Shown here: one piece after another, positions 1-10,242 of the stretch
How positions within the stretch are numbered: the stretch's first letter is position 1
How the letters are laid out: each line of letters starts with the position of its first letter
DNA from: Pararoseomonas sp. SCSIO 73927
GTDB lineage: Bacteria; Pseudomonadota; Alphaproteobacteria; Acetobacterales; Acetobacteraceae
Direction of reading: 5' to 3'
Assembly: GCF_037040815.1 (NCBI RefSeq)
Contig: NZ_CP146232.1
Location: forward strand, 4,992,001 to 5,056,000
DNA: 64,000 bases
Program-made: the position numbers and the translations under genes
The notes under the pieces: generated by a model
Database searches by the model: none
The model's input: the letters and a program-made list of their open reading frames with translations, nothing else
Told to the model about the DNA's origin: nothing

Positions 1-1202
1 AGGCCGGGGTGGATCCGGTGGAGGAGGCCCGCGCCCTGCGCGCCGCCCCGCCCCTGCGCGGTTTCCTCGCCCGCCTGCGGAACACGCTGGTCCGGCGCGG
101 TGAGGCCGACTTCTCCCACGCCGTGAAGGAGGCGATGGATGGCTGCCTCGCCTGTAAGTCCTGCACCGGCGGGTGCCCGATCAAGGTGGACGTGCCGGGG
201 TTCCGGGCGAGGTTCCTCGAGCTCTACCACGGCCGCTACCTGCGCCCCCTGCGCCACCACCTCGTCGCCGAGGTGGAGCGCGCCCTGCCCCGCGCGGCGC
301 GGTTCCCCCGCCTCTACAACGCCGCGGTCGGCAGCGCCCCGGGCCGCGCCGTGCTGCGTGCCCTCGGCCTCGTGGACAGCCCGCCCATCTCCGGCATCGA
401 CCTCCCGGCGGAGCTCGCCGCCCGCGGCGTCGCGCTTGCCGCACCAGGATCGCTTCGGGACCTGCCGGCCGCCGAGCGCGACCGCTCCGTGGTCCTCGTC
501 CAGGACGCCTTCACGAGCTTCAACGAGACCCGGCTGCTGCTCGATGTGCTGGACCTGATGCTGGCGCTCGGCGCCCGGCCCTGGGTCGCGCCTTTCCGGC
601 CGAACGGGAAGCCTCTCCATGTCCACGGCTTCCTCGGCGCCTTCGGCCGGGCGGCGGAGGCAAACGCGGCGATGCTGGAGGAGCTGGCGGGCACGGGGGT
701 TCCGCTCGTCGGGATCGACCCGTCGATGACGCTGACCTACCGGGCGGAGTACCGGGACGCCGGTGTGGAGGCCCCTGCCGTCCTGCTGCTGCAGGAGTGG
801 CTGGCGCAGCGGGAGGGCGATGCGCCACGGGCGGCGCCGGGGACCTTCCGCCTGCTCCTGCACTGCACGGAGCGCACCAACGCCGCGTCCTCGCCGCGCG
901 AGTGGCGGGCCGCCTTCGCCAGGCACGGTCTGTCGCTCGAGGTCGTCGCGGCGGGATGCTGCGGGATGGCCGGCACCTACGGCCACGAGGCCGAGCACCG
1001 CGCCATGTCGGAGCACCTCTACGGCCTGAGCTGGAAGCGGCACGTCGCGGCGGGCGAGGACCTCCTGGCGACCGGCTATTCCTGCCGGTCCCAAGTCAAG
1101 CGACTGGATGGCGTCGCGCTCCGCCATCCCGCCCAAGCCCTGCTCGCTGCCATCCGGGAGGCGCGAGGCAGCGGATCGGTGCTGCCGGCAAGGGCGGCCT
1201 GA
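1..1202 (+). CDS. YdiJ-type FAD/Fe-S oxidoreductase, C-terminal part (5' end outside window)
   Basis: The reading frame is already open at base 3, so the 5' end lies outside the window. The visible ~399 residues start just before a 4Fe-4S cluster motif CLACKSCTGGCP (four Cys in a CxxCxxCxxxCP pattern, about visible residues 46-56). A GlpC/GlcF-like half follows, with HCTERTN and the CCG motif AAGCCGMAG near the end. This matches the C-terminal third of the YdiJ family of FAD-linked D-2-hydroxyacid dehydrogenases, which are about 1000 residues long, so the N-terminal FAD domain should lie upstream. Electrons from 2-hydroxyacid oxidation would pass through the clusters to the respiratory chain. 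The exact substrate is not visible. The Bug-type receptor gene begins 34 bp downstream and is probably co-transcribed. Confidence 0.8.
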   Translation, partial: AGVDPVEEARALRAAPPLRGFLARLRNTLVRRGEADFSHAVKEAMDGCLACKSCTGGCPIKVDVPGFRARFLELYHGRYLRPLRHHLVAEVERALPRAARFPRLYNAAVGSAPGRAVLRALGLVDSPPISGIDLPAELAARGVALAAPGSLRDLPAAERDRSVVLVQDAFTSFNETRLLLDVLDLMLALGARPWVAPFRPNGKPLHVHGFLGAFGRAAEANAAMLEELAGTGVPLVGIDPSMTLTYRAEYRDAGVEAPAVLLLQEWLAQREGDAPRAAPGTFRLLLHCTERTNAASSPREWRAAFARHGLSLEVVAAGCCGMAGTYGHEAEHRAMSEHLYGLSWKRHVAAGEDLLATGYSCRSQVKRLDGVALRHPAQALLAAIREARGSGSVLPARAA

Positions 1203-1236
1203 GCGGCAGAGCGTCAACAAGGAAGAGGAATCAACC

Positions 1237-2229
1237 GTGACCCAAGACACAGGCATGGGCCGCCGCGGCCTTCTGTGGGCCGGAGCGGCGCTCGTCGCCG
1301 CGCCGCTCGCCCGCCCCGCCCTGGCGCAGCCCGCCTGGCCGGCGGGCCGGCCGATCGAGATCATCGTCGGCTTCGCGCCCGGCGGCGGTACCGACGTGAT
1401 GCTGCGCGCCCTGGCCCAGGCCCTCGCGGCGGAGCTGCCCGGCTCGAACTTCGTCATCAGCAACCGCCCCGGCGCGGGCGGAGAGACGGCCTACGCGCTG
1501 CTCCAGGCCGCACGGCCGGACGGCTTCACGATCGGCGGCCTGAACACGCCGGGCTATCTCTCCGTCCCGATCGAGCGCCGCGTGCGCTACGACCGGACGC
1601 GGATCCGGGCCATCGCCCGCCTGGTGGACGACCCCAGCGCGTTCGTCGTGCACCGGGATTCGCCGTACCGGACCCTCGCCGATCTCATCGCGGACGCGAA
1701 GCGGCGTCCCGGGCAGATCAGCGTGGGTTCCTCGGGGGTCGGCACCGACGACCATCTCGGCCTCACGCTGTTCCAGGCGGCCACGGGCACCGAGTTCATC
1801 CACGCGCCCTATGCAGGGGCGGGTCTGGTGAAGAACGCCGTGCTGGCGCGCCACATCGACGTGGCCGGGCTGAACCTCGGCGAGATTGGCATGCTCGGCC
1901 AGGACGCGCCCCCGTTGCGCCCGCTGGCGGGCATGGGAACGCATCGCTGGGACCTCATGCCGAACGTGCCGACCTTCCGCGAGGAGGGCCACGACGTGGT
2001 CATGACCAGCGAGCGCGGCATCGGCGCGCCCCGCGGCGTGCCGGACGAGATCGCCCTCCGGCTGCAAGGGGCCGTCGCCAGCGTGGTCGGCCGGCCGGAA
2101 TGGGCGGAAAAGGCCCGGCAACTCGAGCTCGCGATGGCCTACCTGCCCGGTGCCGAGTGGGAGGCGCAGATGCCCGCCCAGGAGGCCCGTTACCGCGGAA
2201 TCTGGGAAAGGACCCCGTGGCAGCAGTAG
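1237..2229 (+). CDS. Bug/TctC-family tripartite tricarboxylate transporter substrate-binding protein
   Basis: Protein of 330 residues. The GTG start is chosen because AAGGAAGAGGA lies just upstream and the N-terminus then forms an export signal: two arginines (GRRGLLWAG), a hydrophobic stretch and an Ala-rich cleavage region ending in LAQ, which looks Tat-type. The mature part begins with PIEIIVGFAPGGGTD, the hallmark opening of Bug periplasmic receptors, and contains the ISNRPGAGG and VGSSGVGTDDH segments typical of the fold. Family members bind carboxylates in the periplasm, often for TctAB permeases. No tctA/tctB genes are present here, so this is an orphan receptor, which is common in this family. 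It sits between two genes for hydroxyacid or keto-acid enzymes, which suggests a carboxylate ligand (inference). Confidence 0.85.
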   Translation: MTQDTGMGRRGLLWAGAALVAAPLARPALAQPAWPAGRPIEIIVGFAPGGGTDVMLRALAQALAAELPGSNFVISNRPGAGGETAYALLQAARPDGFTIGGLNTPGYLSVPIERRVRYDRTRIRAIARLVDDPSAFVVHRDSPYRTLADLIADAKRRPGQISVGSSGVGTDDHLGLTLFQAATGTEFIHAPYAGAGLVKNAVLARHIDVAGLNLGEIGMLGQDAPPLRPLAGMGTHRWDLMPNVPTFREEGHDVVMTSERGIGAPRGVPDEIALRLQGAVASVVGRPEWAEKARQLELAMAYLPGAEWEAQMPAQEARYRGIWERTPWQQ

Positions 2230-2435
2230 GCCCGGACCGCACGGGGCAGGAACACCTCATCGCGGTCGCCGTGGTGGGGCGGGCCATGTAGAGGCGCGCC
2301 CGCGGCGGCGACCCGGCCGAGTTCCACGGCTTTCCCGCCCTTGCCGGGCACCGGGAGGGTGGCGCGCAGCGCCTGGTCCGCCGATGCTGCCGCACCGCGC
2401 CGGGACGCGTGCGGCACATCGGAGGAGAGCACGCG

Positions 2436-4094
2436 ATGACCAAGGCCTCTGACCTGCTGGTCGCGGCCCTCGAGAACGAGGGAGTGGACCGGATCTTCGG
2501 GGTGCCGGGGGAGGAGAACCTGGACGTCCTGGAGTCCCTCCGGAAGTCCAGGATCGAGCTCGTCCTGACCCGGCACGAGCAGCCGGCCGCCTTCATGGCC
2601 GCCACCCACGGCCGCCTGACCGGGCGGCCGGGAGTATGCCTCGCCACCCTCGGCCCCGGTGCGCTGAACCTCGTCACCGGTGCCGCCTACGCGCAGCTCG
2701 GCGCCATGCCGATGGTCATGATCACCGGCCAGAAGGGGATCATGAGCAGCCGGCAGGCGGGCTTCCAGATCGTGGACACGGTCGCCGCCATGCGGCCCCT
2801 CACCAAGCTCACCCGGCAGATCGTCTCCCCCGCCACCATCCCCACCCTGGTCCGGGACGCCTTCCGCGTGGCGCAGGAGGAGCGGCCGGGGCCGGTGCAC
2901 CTGGAGTTGCCGGAGGACGTGGCGGGAGAGGAGATCGAACCCGCGCCGCCGCTGATCCCGCCGCACCCGATCGAGATCCCCGTGGCACATCCCGCCGCGC
3001 TGGACCGGGCCGCCGCGATGATCCTGGCCGCCGAGCGGCCGCTCGTGATGCTCGGCGCGGCGACGAGCCGCCCGCGCGCCACGCAGGGGCTGGCGGGCTT
3101 TGTCCACCGCACCCGCATCCCCTTCTTCACGACGCAGATGGGCAAGGGCACCCTTCCCGCCGGCTCCAACCTCTACATGGGCACCGCCGCGCTGTCCGAG
3201 CGCGACTACGTGCACGAGGCGATCGAGCGCGCCGACCTCATCATCGCCATCGGCCACGACACGGTGGAGAAGCCGCCCTTCCTCATGGGTCCGAACGGTC
3301 CCAAGGTGATTCACCTCTCCTACACGCCGGCCCATGTCGAGCAGGTCTACTTCCCGCACGCCGAGGTGGTCGGCGATGTCGGCCCGAGCCTCGAGGCGGT
3401 GGCGGACCGGCTGGAGGGCCGCCTCCCCAACGCCGGGGCCCTGCTGCCGCTGCGCGAGGGCATCCTCGCCCGGATCGCGGACCGTGCCGAGGAAGGGCGC
3501 TTCCCGCCGACGCCGCAGCGCCTGGTGCGCGATGTCCGCCGGGTGATGCCGGAGGACGGGATCGTCGCCCTCGACAACGGCATGTACAAGATCTGGTTCG
3601 CCCGGAACTACCGGACCACGGTGGCCAACACTCTGCTGCTGGACAACGCGCTGGCCACGATGGGCGCCGGCCTTCCCTCGGCGATGATGGCGGCGATGCT
3701 GAACCCGGGACGCCGGGTGCTCGCGGTCTGCGGGGATGGCGGCTTCATGATGAACAGCCAGGAGATGGAGACGGCCGTCCGGCTCGGCCTCAACCTGGTG
3801 GTGCTGGTGCTGGAGGACGGCGCCTACGGCATGATCCGTTGGAAGCAGTCCGTGGACGATTTCCCCGACTTCGGCATGACCTTCGGCAACCCGGACTTCG
3901 TCCGCTACGCCGAGGCCTACGGTGCCAGGGGGCATCGCGTCGCGACGACGGAGGAGCTGGTCCCGACGCTGGAGGCCGCCTTCCAGGCCGGCGGCGTGCA
4001 CCTCATCGCGGTTCCGATCGACTATTCCGAGAACAAGCGCGTCCTGGTGGACGAGCTGAGGGCCCGGCTGTCAGTCACCGGAATGATTGGTTAG
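2436..4094 (+). CDS. Acetolactate synthase-like ThDP-dependent enzyme
   Basis: Protein of 552 residues. ATG at 2436 follows GGAGGAG and gives the expected N-terminus with FGVPGEENLDVL, so the longer reading frame is rejected. The N-terminal PYR domain carries the ThDP-activating Glu in RHEQPAAFMA (about residue 48). The C-terminal domain has the ThDP/Mg motif starting at GDGGFMMN (about residue 434) and ending in DGAYGM. The sequence resembles the large or catabolic acetolactate synthase group, which condenses two pyruvates. No ilvN-type regulatory subunit is adjacent, so a catabolic AlsS-like role or another 2-keto-acid reaction is possible. A 206-bp gap upstream could hold its own promoter. 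It ends convergently with the suf operon across a hairpin. Confidence 0.8.
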   Translation: MTKASDLLVAALENEGVDRIFGVPGEENLDVLESLRKSRIELVLTRHEQPAAFMAATHGRLTGRPGVCLATLGPGALNLVTGAAYAQLGAMPMVMITGQKGIMSSRQAGFQIVDTVAAMRPLTKLTRQIVSPATIPTLVRDAFRVAQEERPGPVHLELPEDVAGEEIEPAPPLIPPHPIEIPVAHPAALDRAAAMILAAERPLVMLGAATSRPRATQGLAGFVHRTRIPFFTTQMGKGTLPAGSNLYMGTAALSERDYVHEAIERADLIIAIGHDTVEKPPFLMGPNGPKVIHLSYTPAHVEQVYFPHAEVVGDVGPSLEAVADRLEGRLPNAGALLPLREGILARIADRAEEGRFPPTPQRLVRDVRRVMPEDGIVALDNGMYKIWFARNYRTTVANTLLLDNALATMGAGLPSAMMAAMLNPGRRVLAVCGDGGFMMNSQEMETAVRLGLNLVVLVLEDGAYGMIRWKQSVDDFPDFGMTFGNPDFVRYAEAYGARGHRVATTEELVPTLEAAFQAGGVHLIAVPIDYSENKRVLVDELRARLSVTGMIG

Positions 4095-4102
4095 CTTGCT
4101 GC

Positions 4103-4131
4103 GGCGGGCGGCAATTGCGCCACCCGCCTTT
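4103..4131. terminator. Hairpin between converging ThDP gene and suf operon
   Basis: The arms GGCGGG/CCCGCC are extended by GGC/GCC after one mismatch, with loop AATTGC, followed by TTT on the plus strand. It lies between two converging transcription units and could end either one. The U-tract is short, so strength is uncertain. Confidence 0.5.
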
Positions 4132-4196
4132 CACCTCGGCAAGGCGCGACAAGCAAGGGCCCGCCCTGCCCACCGACGCGGTGACGGACGGCCATC

Positions 4197-4568
4197 TCAC
4201 ACGTGGAAGCTCTCGCCGCAGCCGCAGCGGCCCTTCTCGTTCGGGTTGGTGAAGGTGAAGCCGGCCGACATGGCCTTCCTCTCGTAGTCCATCACCGTCC
4301 CGATCAAGAACAGGGTGGCCTTGCGGTCCACCAGCACCGTCACGCCCTTGTCCGTCACCGTCTCGTCGCCCGGCCCGGCGGCATCGACGAACTCCATCTG
4401 GTAGGACATGCCGGAGCAGCCCTTGGTGGAGACGGCCACGCGCAGGAGCTTCCTGCCGTCGCCCTTCTCATACATCGCGCGAAGCCGCTCCGCCGCCGCG
4501 TCGGTCAGCGTCATCAGCGGCGGCAGGGCCCGGCGAGCCTTCGGGGCCTCGGTCGTGGTCGTTCCCAT
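4197..4568 (-). CDS. sufA: SufA/IscA-type A-type Fe-S carrier
   Basis: Protein of 123 residues, the last gene of the suf operon. The three ligand cysteines of A-type carriers are visible: C51 in STKGCSGMSY and C115/C117 in GRCGCGESF. Such proteins accept a cluster from the SufBCD scaffold and pass it to apo-enzymes. Two in-frame ATGs are possible. The one at 4568 is preferred because GGAGG sits 5 nt upstream; the one at 4580 overlaps the sufT stop (TGATG) and would add four residues. Either way the gene is translationally coupled to sufT. Confidence 0.92.
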   Translation of the reverse strand: MGTTTTEAPKARRALPPLMTLTDAAAERLRAMYEKGDGRKLLRVAVSTKGCSGMSYQMEFVDAAGPGDETVTDKGVTVLVDRKATLFLIGTVMDYERKAMSAGFTFTNPNEKGRCGCGESFHV

Positions 4569-4579
4569 CACCGCCTCCA

Positions 4580-4954
4580 TCAATACACGTTCAGGGCCAG
4601 CTTCGCGTCCTCGCTCATGCGGGACGGGTCCCAAGGCGGATCCCACACCACCTCCACCGCCACGGAGGTGACGTTGGGCACGCCCTTCACCGCTTCCTCC
4701 ACCATGCTCGGCAGTTCCTGCGCGGAGGGGCAGGAGGGGGTGGTGAGGGTCATGTCCACCTTCACCGCCCCGTCGTCCCCGATCTCCACGGCGTAGATCA
4801 GGCCGAGCTCGTAGATGTCGACGGGGATCTCCGGGTCGAACACGGTCTTCAGCGCGTCCAGCACCGCGACCTCGCTCACCCGCGTCGCCGGGATCGGACC
4901 CTCGGGGGACCAGGCCTCGTGGGTCGTGCCCCCGTTCGCTGCGGACTCACTCAC
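4580..4954 (-). CDS. sufT: SufT (DUF59/MIP18-family) Fe-S assembly protein
   Basis: Protein of 124 residues. The MIP18/DUF59 signatures DPEIPVDIYELGLIY and TTPSCPSAQELP are present, and the latter holds the conserved reactive Cys. Members assist Fe-S maturation, and in alphaproteobacteria this form is normally encoded inside suf operons between sufS/sufU and sufA, as here. The start overlaps the end of sufU by 8 bp and the stop overlaps the alternative sufA start, so the three genes are read as one tightly coupled unit. Confidence 0.9.
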   Translation of the reverse strand: MSESAANGGTTHEAWSPEGPIPATRVSEVAVLDALKTVFDPEIPVDIYELGLIYAVEIGDDGAVKVDMTLTTPSCPSAQELPSMVEEAVKGVPNVTSVAVEVVWDPPWDPSRMSEDAKLALNVY

Positions 4955-5408
4955 TCGAAGCCTCCTTCCCGCCGTCGAGGGCGGTGTTGAGGGTGTGCCA
5001 GGCCAGCGTCGCGCACTTCACCCGGCTCGGGAATTCGTGCACGCCGGAGAGGGCCTGAAGCCGGTCCATCTCCTCCTCCAGCGCCGTGCCGCAATCCGGG
5101 CAGGTGCCGGTCATCGCCATCTCGCGGAAATGCGCCGCGAGATCCCGTGCCTCGGCCGTCGTCTTGCCCCGGACCGTCTCCGTCATCAGCGAGGCGCTGG
5201 CGGTGGAAATGGCGCAGCCCCGCCCCTGGAAGGCGGCGTCCGCGATGCGATCATCCTCCATGCCAAGGAACAGCTCGATCCGGTCGCCGCACATCGGGTT
5301 GTCCCCGCGCGCGGAGAGGTCGGGCGTTTCCAGCCGCCGGAAATTCCGGGGCTTGCGCCCGTGGTCCAAGATGACCTCCTGATAGAGGTCGCGCAGGTCG
5401 TCGAACAT
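4947..5408 (-). CDS. sufU: SufU-type IscU-like scaffold/sulfur-transfer protein
   Basis: Protein of 153 residues. The conserved ligand cysteines lie in NPMCGDR (about 40), GRGCAIS (about 65) and RVKCATLAW (about 128). The extra segment between the second and third cysteines is the mark of SufU rather than IscU. In Gram-positive bacteria SufU is a zinc protein that takes sulfur from SufS. Unusually, the inserted segment also contains a CPDC pair (TGTCPDCG), two cysteines I do not expect in SufU. The ATG shares a base with the sufS stop codon. Confidence 0.88.
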   Translation of the reverse strand: MFDDLRDLYQEVILDHGRKPRNFRRLETPDLSARGDNPMCGDRIELFLGMEDDRIADAAFQGRGCAISTASASLMTETVRGKTTAEARDLAAHFREMAMTGTCPDCGTALEEEMDRLQALSGVHEFPSRVKCATLAWHTLNTALDGGKEASSE

Positions 5409-6664
5409 CAGGCGAAGAACCTCCGCGCGGAGGTCAGCGCCTCCGCCAGGAAATCGACTTCCTCATGGGTCGTGTAAACGCCGAAGGAGGCGCGGCAGGT
5501 GCTGTCATGCCCGATCCGGACGTGCAGCGGTTCCGCGCAGTGCCGCCCGGCGCGCACCGCGATTCCCACGCGGTCTAGCAGGGTGGAAAGGTCGTGCGCG
5601 TGCGCGTTGCCGAGCGCGAAGGAGAAGACCCCGCCGCGGTCCTGCGCGTGCCCGATTAGCGTCAGGTCCTCGATGACGGACAGCTTCGCCATCGCATGGT
5701 CCACCAGGGCGCGCTCATGCGCCTCGATGGCGTCCATCCCGATCGCGGTCACGTAGTCGATCGCCGCGTGCAGCCCCACCGCCTCCACGATCGGCGGCGT
5801 GCCCGCCTCGAACTTCGCCGGCACCGGGGCGGGGCGGAATCCCTCCCGCGTCACCTCGGAGATCATGTCGCCGCCGCCGAGGAAGGGCGGCATGGCGTCC
5901 AGCAGCTCCATCCGGCCCCACAGAACGCCGATGCCCGTCGGGCCGTACAGCTTGTGGCCGGTGAAGACGTAGAAGTCGGCATCCAGCGCCCGCACGTCCA
6001 CGCGCCGGTGGACCACCGCCTGAGACCCGTCGAACAGCACCTTGGCACCGTGCGCATGGGCCAGCGCCGCGATGCGCGCGGCGGGCGTCACGGTGCCCAG
6101 CACGTTCGACATGTGGGTGACGGCGACGAGCCCGACCTTCCCGTCGGCCAGCTTGGCCTCCAGGTCGGCCATGTCCAGCTCGCCGGCCTCGGTCACGTCC
6201 GCGATCCGCAGCTCGATCCCGTGGTCCTGCGCCAGCATCTGCCAGGGCACAAAGTTAGCGTGGTGCTCCATCTCCGAGACCAGCACCGCCTGCCCAGGCT
6301 TCAGCACCCCGCGCCCGAAGGAATGGGCCACGAGGTTGATCGCGGAGGTGGAGTTGTAGGTGAACACCACCTCGCGCGCGTCGCCCGCGTTCAGGAAGCG
6401 CGCCACGGCCCCGCGCGCGGCCTCGTAGGCGGCGGTGGAGGCCTCGCTCAGCTGATAGGCGCCACGGTGGACGTTCGCGTAGCTCGTCTCGAACATCTCG
6501 CGCATGGCGTCGATCACCGCGCGCGGCTTCTGCGCGGAGGCCCCGGAATCCAGGAACACCAGCGGCTTCCCGTGCACCTTGGTGGACAGGATCGGGAAAT
6601 CCTGCCGGACCCGCTGCACGTCCAGCGCCTGCTTCGCAGAGGGGGGCCGCACGCTGCCATCCAT
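5408..6664 (-). CDS. sufS: Cysteine desulfurase SufS
   Basis: Protein of 418 residues. It is a class II PLP-dependent cysteine desulfurase that removes sulfur from L-cysteine for cluster assembly. The PLP lysine is K238 in FTGHKLYGPTG, and the persulfide cysteine is C376 in AGRHCAEPLH. The N-terminal RVRQDFPILSTKVHGK is typical. The ATG at 6664 overlaps the sufD stop by one base (TGATG). A longer frame running upstream inside sufD is a shadow. It forms the sulfur donor pair with SufU immediately downstream. Confidence 0.95.
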   Translation of the reverse strand: MDGSVRPPSAKQALDVQRVRQDFPILSTKVHGKPLVFLDSGASAQKPRAVIDAMREMFETSYANVHRGAYQLSEASTAAYEAARGAVARFLNAGDAREVVFTYNSTSAINLVAHSFGRGVLKPGQAVLVSEMEHHANFVPWQMLAQDHGIELRIADVTEAGELDMADLEAKLADGKVGLVAVTHMSNVLGTVTPAARIAALAHAHGAKVLFDGSQAVVHRRVDVRALDADFYVFTGHKLYGPTGIGVLWGRMELLDAMPPFLGGGDMISEVTREGFRPAPVPAKFEAGTPPIVEAVGLHAAIDYVTAIGMDAIEAHERALVDHAMAKLSVIEDLTLIGHAQDRGGVFSFALGNAHAHDLSTLLDRVGIAVRAGRHCAEPLHVRIGHDSTCRASFGVYTTHEEVDFLAEALTSARRFFA

Positions 6665-7953
6665 CACGCGGCCTCCCCGTGCTGCGCCCACCAGCCCGCC
6701 ACAGCCTCGTCCAAGGCCTCGCGCGCCGCCTCGTCCTCCACGACCTCCACCGCCTCCTGCAGGAAAGCGCGCACCAGCATGGCGCGGGCCGCATCGGCGG
6801 GGATGCCGCGGGACCGGAGATAGAAGAGGCTGTCCTCGTCCAGCGCGCCGGCCGTAGCGCCGTGGCTGCACTTCACGTCGTCCGCGTAGATCTCCAGCTG
6901 CGGCTTGCTGTCGATCTCCGCCTCCTCGCTCAGCAGGAGGGCCTGGTTCATCTGGTAGCCGTCGGTCTTCTGCGCCTCGCGCCGCACCAGGATCTTGCCC
7001 TGGAACACGCCGCGCGCGCGCCCGGCCAGCACCGTCTTCACCGTCTGCCGGCTGGCGCAGTTCGGCGCCGCATGGTCCAGCGCCGTCGTCGTGTCGGCCA
7101 GCTGCCCCTCGGCCACCAGCTGCGCGCCGTTCAGGTGCGCCGTCGCGCGCGGCCCGAGCAGCGCGAGGTGCGTCTCGCTGCGGCTGATCTTCCCGCCGGC
7201 GTTCAGGACGAAGCCGTCATAGGTGCCGCCTTCTGCCACCCGCACGCCGAGATGGGCGAGGTGGTAGGCGCTCTCCGCCTCCCGCTGGACGCGGACATGC
7301 GTCAGCACGGCATCCTCGGCCACCTCGATCTCGAAGACCGGGTTGTGCAGGTGCGCGGAGCCGGAGGGCGAGGCCGCCGTCTCCAGCAGCACCAGCCGTG
7401 CCCCGCGCGCGAGGCGGATAAGGTGGCGCGGGTGCACGGTGGCCGCCGTCTCACCGGAGACGAGGGAGAGCAGCTCCACCCGTCCGGCATCGGCGCCCTC
7501 CGGCACCTCCAGCACCAGCCCGTCCTCGAACAGCAACGTGTTCAGCGTCACCATCGGCTGGGAGGCAGAAGCCACGCTGTTCAGCCGCGGCGCCACCGTC
7601 CCGATCACCTCGGCGAGCGAGCCCGCGACCAGCCCGTCCAGGAAGGACAGGTCGGCCCGGAACCGCCCGTCCACGAACACGGCCCGCCGATCCGCCCGCG
7701 CGGTCGGCAGCGCCACCGCCTCGTCCACCGGCGTCAGCGCCTCGCGGAACTCCGCGCGCAGCATCGGGGCCAGGTCGGTGTAGCGCCAGGCCTCCAAGCG
7801 GCGGCTCGGCAGCCCGGCCGCCGTCAGCGTCTCGGCGGCCGCGTCGCGCAGCGCGCGCACCGCCGGGATCTCGGCGCCGGGCAGGCGCTCCGCCAGCCCC
7901 GCGTAGCGGTGCAGGAAGGCGGCCGCGTTGCCGGCAGGGGAAACGCTGTTCAT
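6664..7953 (-). CDS. sufD: SufD, subunit of the SufBCD scaffold
   Basis: Protein of 429 residues. The C-terminal beta-helix has the SufB/SufD signatures HAAPNCASRQTVKTVL, GRARGVFQGKI and KCSHGATAGALDEDSLFYL. SufD pairs with SufB and the SufC ATPase to build clusters. The ATG at 7953 is chosen because it follows GAGGGG and sits 10 bp after the sufC stop. The upstream part of the open frame overlaps sufC and has no SufD character. Confidence 0.93.
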   Translation of the reverse strand: MNSVSPAGNAAAFLHRYAGLAERLPGAEIPAVRALRDAAAETLTAAGLPSRRLEAWRYTDLAPMLRAEFREALTPVDEAVALPTARADRRAVFVDGRFRADLSFLDGLVAGSLAEVIGTVAPRLNSVASASQPMVTLNTLLFEDGLVLEVPEGADAGRVELLSLVSGETAATVHPRHLIRLARGARLVLLETAASPSGSAHLHNPVFEIEVAEDAVLTHVRVQREAESAYHLAHLGVRVAEGGTYDGFVLNAGGKISRSETHLALLGPRATAHLNGAQLVAEGQLADTTTALDHAAPNCASRQTVKTVLAGRARGVFQGKILVRREAQKTDGYQMNQALLLSEEAEIDSKPQLEIYADDVKCSHGATAGALDEDSLFYLRSRGIPADAARAMLVRAFLQEAVEVVEDEAAREALDEAVAGWWAQHGEAA

Positions 7954-7963
7954 CGCATTCCCC

Positions 7964-8713
7964 TCAGGCGGCCTCGCCCAGGACGCCGGCATAGCCCTCG
8001 GCCTCCAGGCGATGGGCCAGCTCCGGCCCGCCGGAAGTGACGATGCGGCCATCGGCCAGCACGTGCACCCGGTCCGGCACGATATGGTTCAGCAGGCGCT
8101 GGTAGTGGGTGATCACCAGGGCGGAGAAGTTCGGCCCGCGCATGGCGTTCACGCCGTCGGACACGATCTTCAGCGCGTCGATGTCCAGCCCACTATCCGT
8201 CTCGTCGAGGATGGCGATCTTCGGCTCCAGCAGCGCCATCTGCAGGATCTCGTTCCGCTTCTTCTCGCCGCCGGAGAAGCCGACATTGACGCCGCGCTTC
8301 AGCATGTCCTCCGGCATGGACAGCTCCTTCATGCGGGCGCGCGCCAGCTTCAGGAACTGCATCGCATCCACCTCCGGCTCCCCGCGGGTGCGGCGGATGG
8401 CGTTCAGCGCGGTGCGCAGGAAATTGGCATTGCCCACGCCGGGCAGTTCCACCGGGTACTGGAATGCGAGGAACAGGCCGGCGGCCGCGCGCTCCTCCGG
8501 CTCCATCTCCAGCAGGTCCTGGCCGTTCAGGGTCACGGAACCGCCGGTGATCTCGTAGCCCTCGCGCCCGGACAGGGCGTAGGACAGCGTGGACTTGCCC
8601 GCGCCGTTCGGCCCCATGATGGCGTGCACCTCGCCGTCCGGCACCTCAAGGTTCACGCCCTTGAGGATCGCCTTGCCCTCGACCTCGGCCGTCAGGTTCT
8701 CGATACGCAGCAT
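7964..8713 (-). CDS. sufC: SufC, ABC-type ATPase of the Fe-S scaffold
   Basis: Protein of 249 residues, the usual SufC length. Walker A is GPNGAGKST (residues 34-42), the ABC signature is GFSGGEKKRNE, and Walker B is AILDETDSGLD. It is a soluble ATPase that drives conformational change in SufB-SufD, not a transporter. It lies 22 bp downstream of sufB in the same operon. Confidence 0.96.
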   Translation of the reverse strand: MLRIENLTAEVEGKAILKGVNLEVPDGEVHAIMGPNGAGKSTLSYALSGREGYEITGGSVTLNGQDLLEMEPEERAAAGLFLAFQYPVELPGVGNANFLRTALNAIRRTRGEPEVDAMQFLKLARARMKELSMPEDMLKRGVNVGFSGGEKKRNEILQMALLEPKIAILDETDSGLDIDALKIVSDGVNAMRGPNFSALVITHYQRLLNHIVPDRVHVLADGRIVTSGGPELAHRLEAEGYAGVLGEAA

Positions 8714-8735
8714 GTCTCTACTCTCCGCGCCGGGC

Positions 8736-10232
<1,497 letters not shown>

Positions 10233-10242
10233 GTCAGATCCC

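Noticed and set aside
1237..2435. tctA/tctB permease genes beside the Bug receptor
   Set aside because: No membrane-protein genes occur near the receptor in this window.
2190..4001. 603-codon leftward frame opposite the acetolactate-synthase-like gene
   Set aside because: Shadow frame with His/Arg/Gly-rich composition and no family features.
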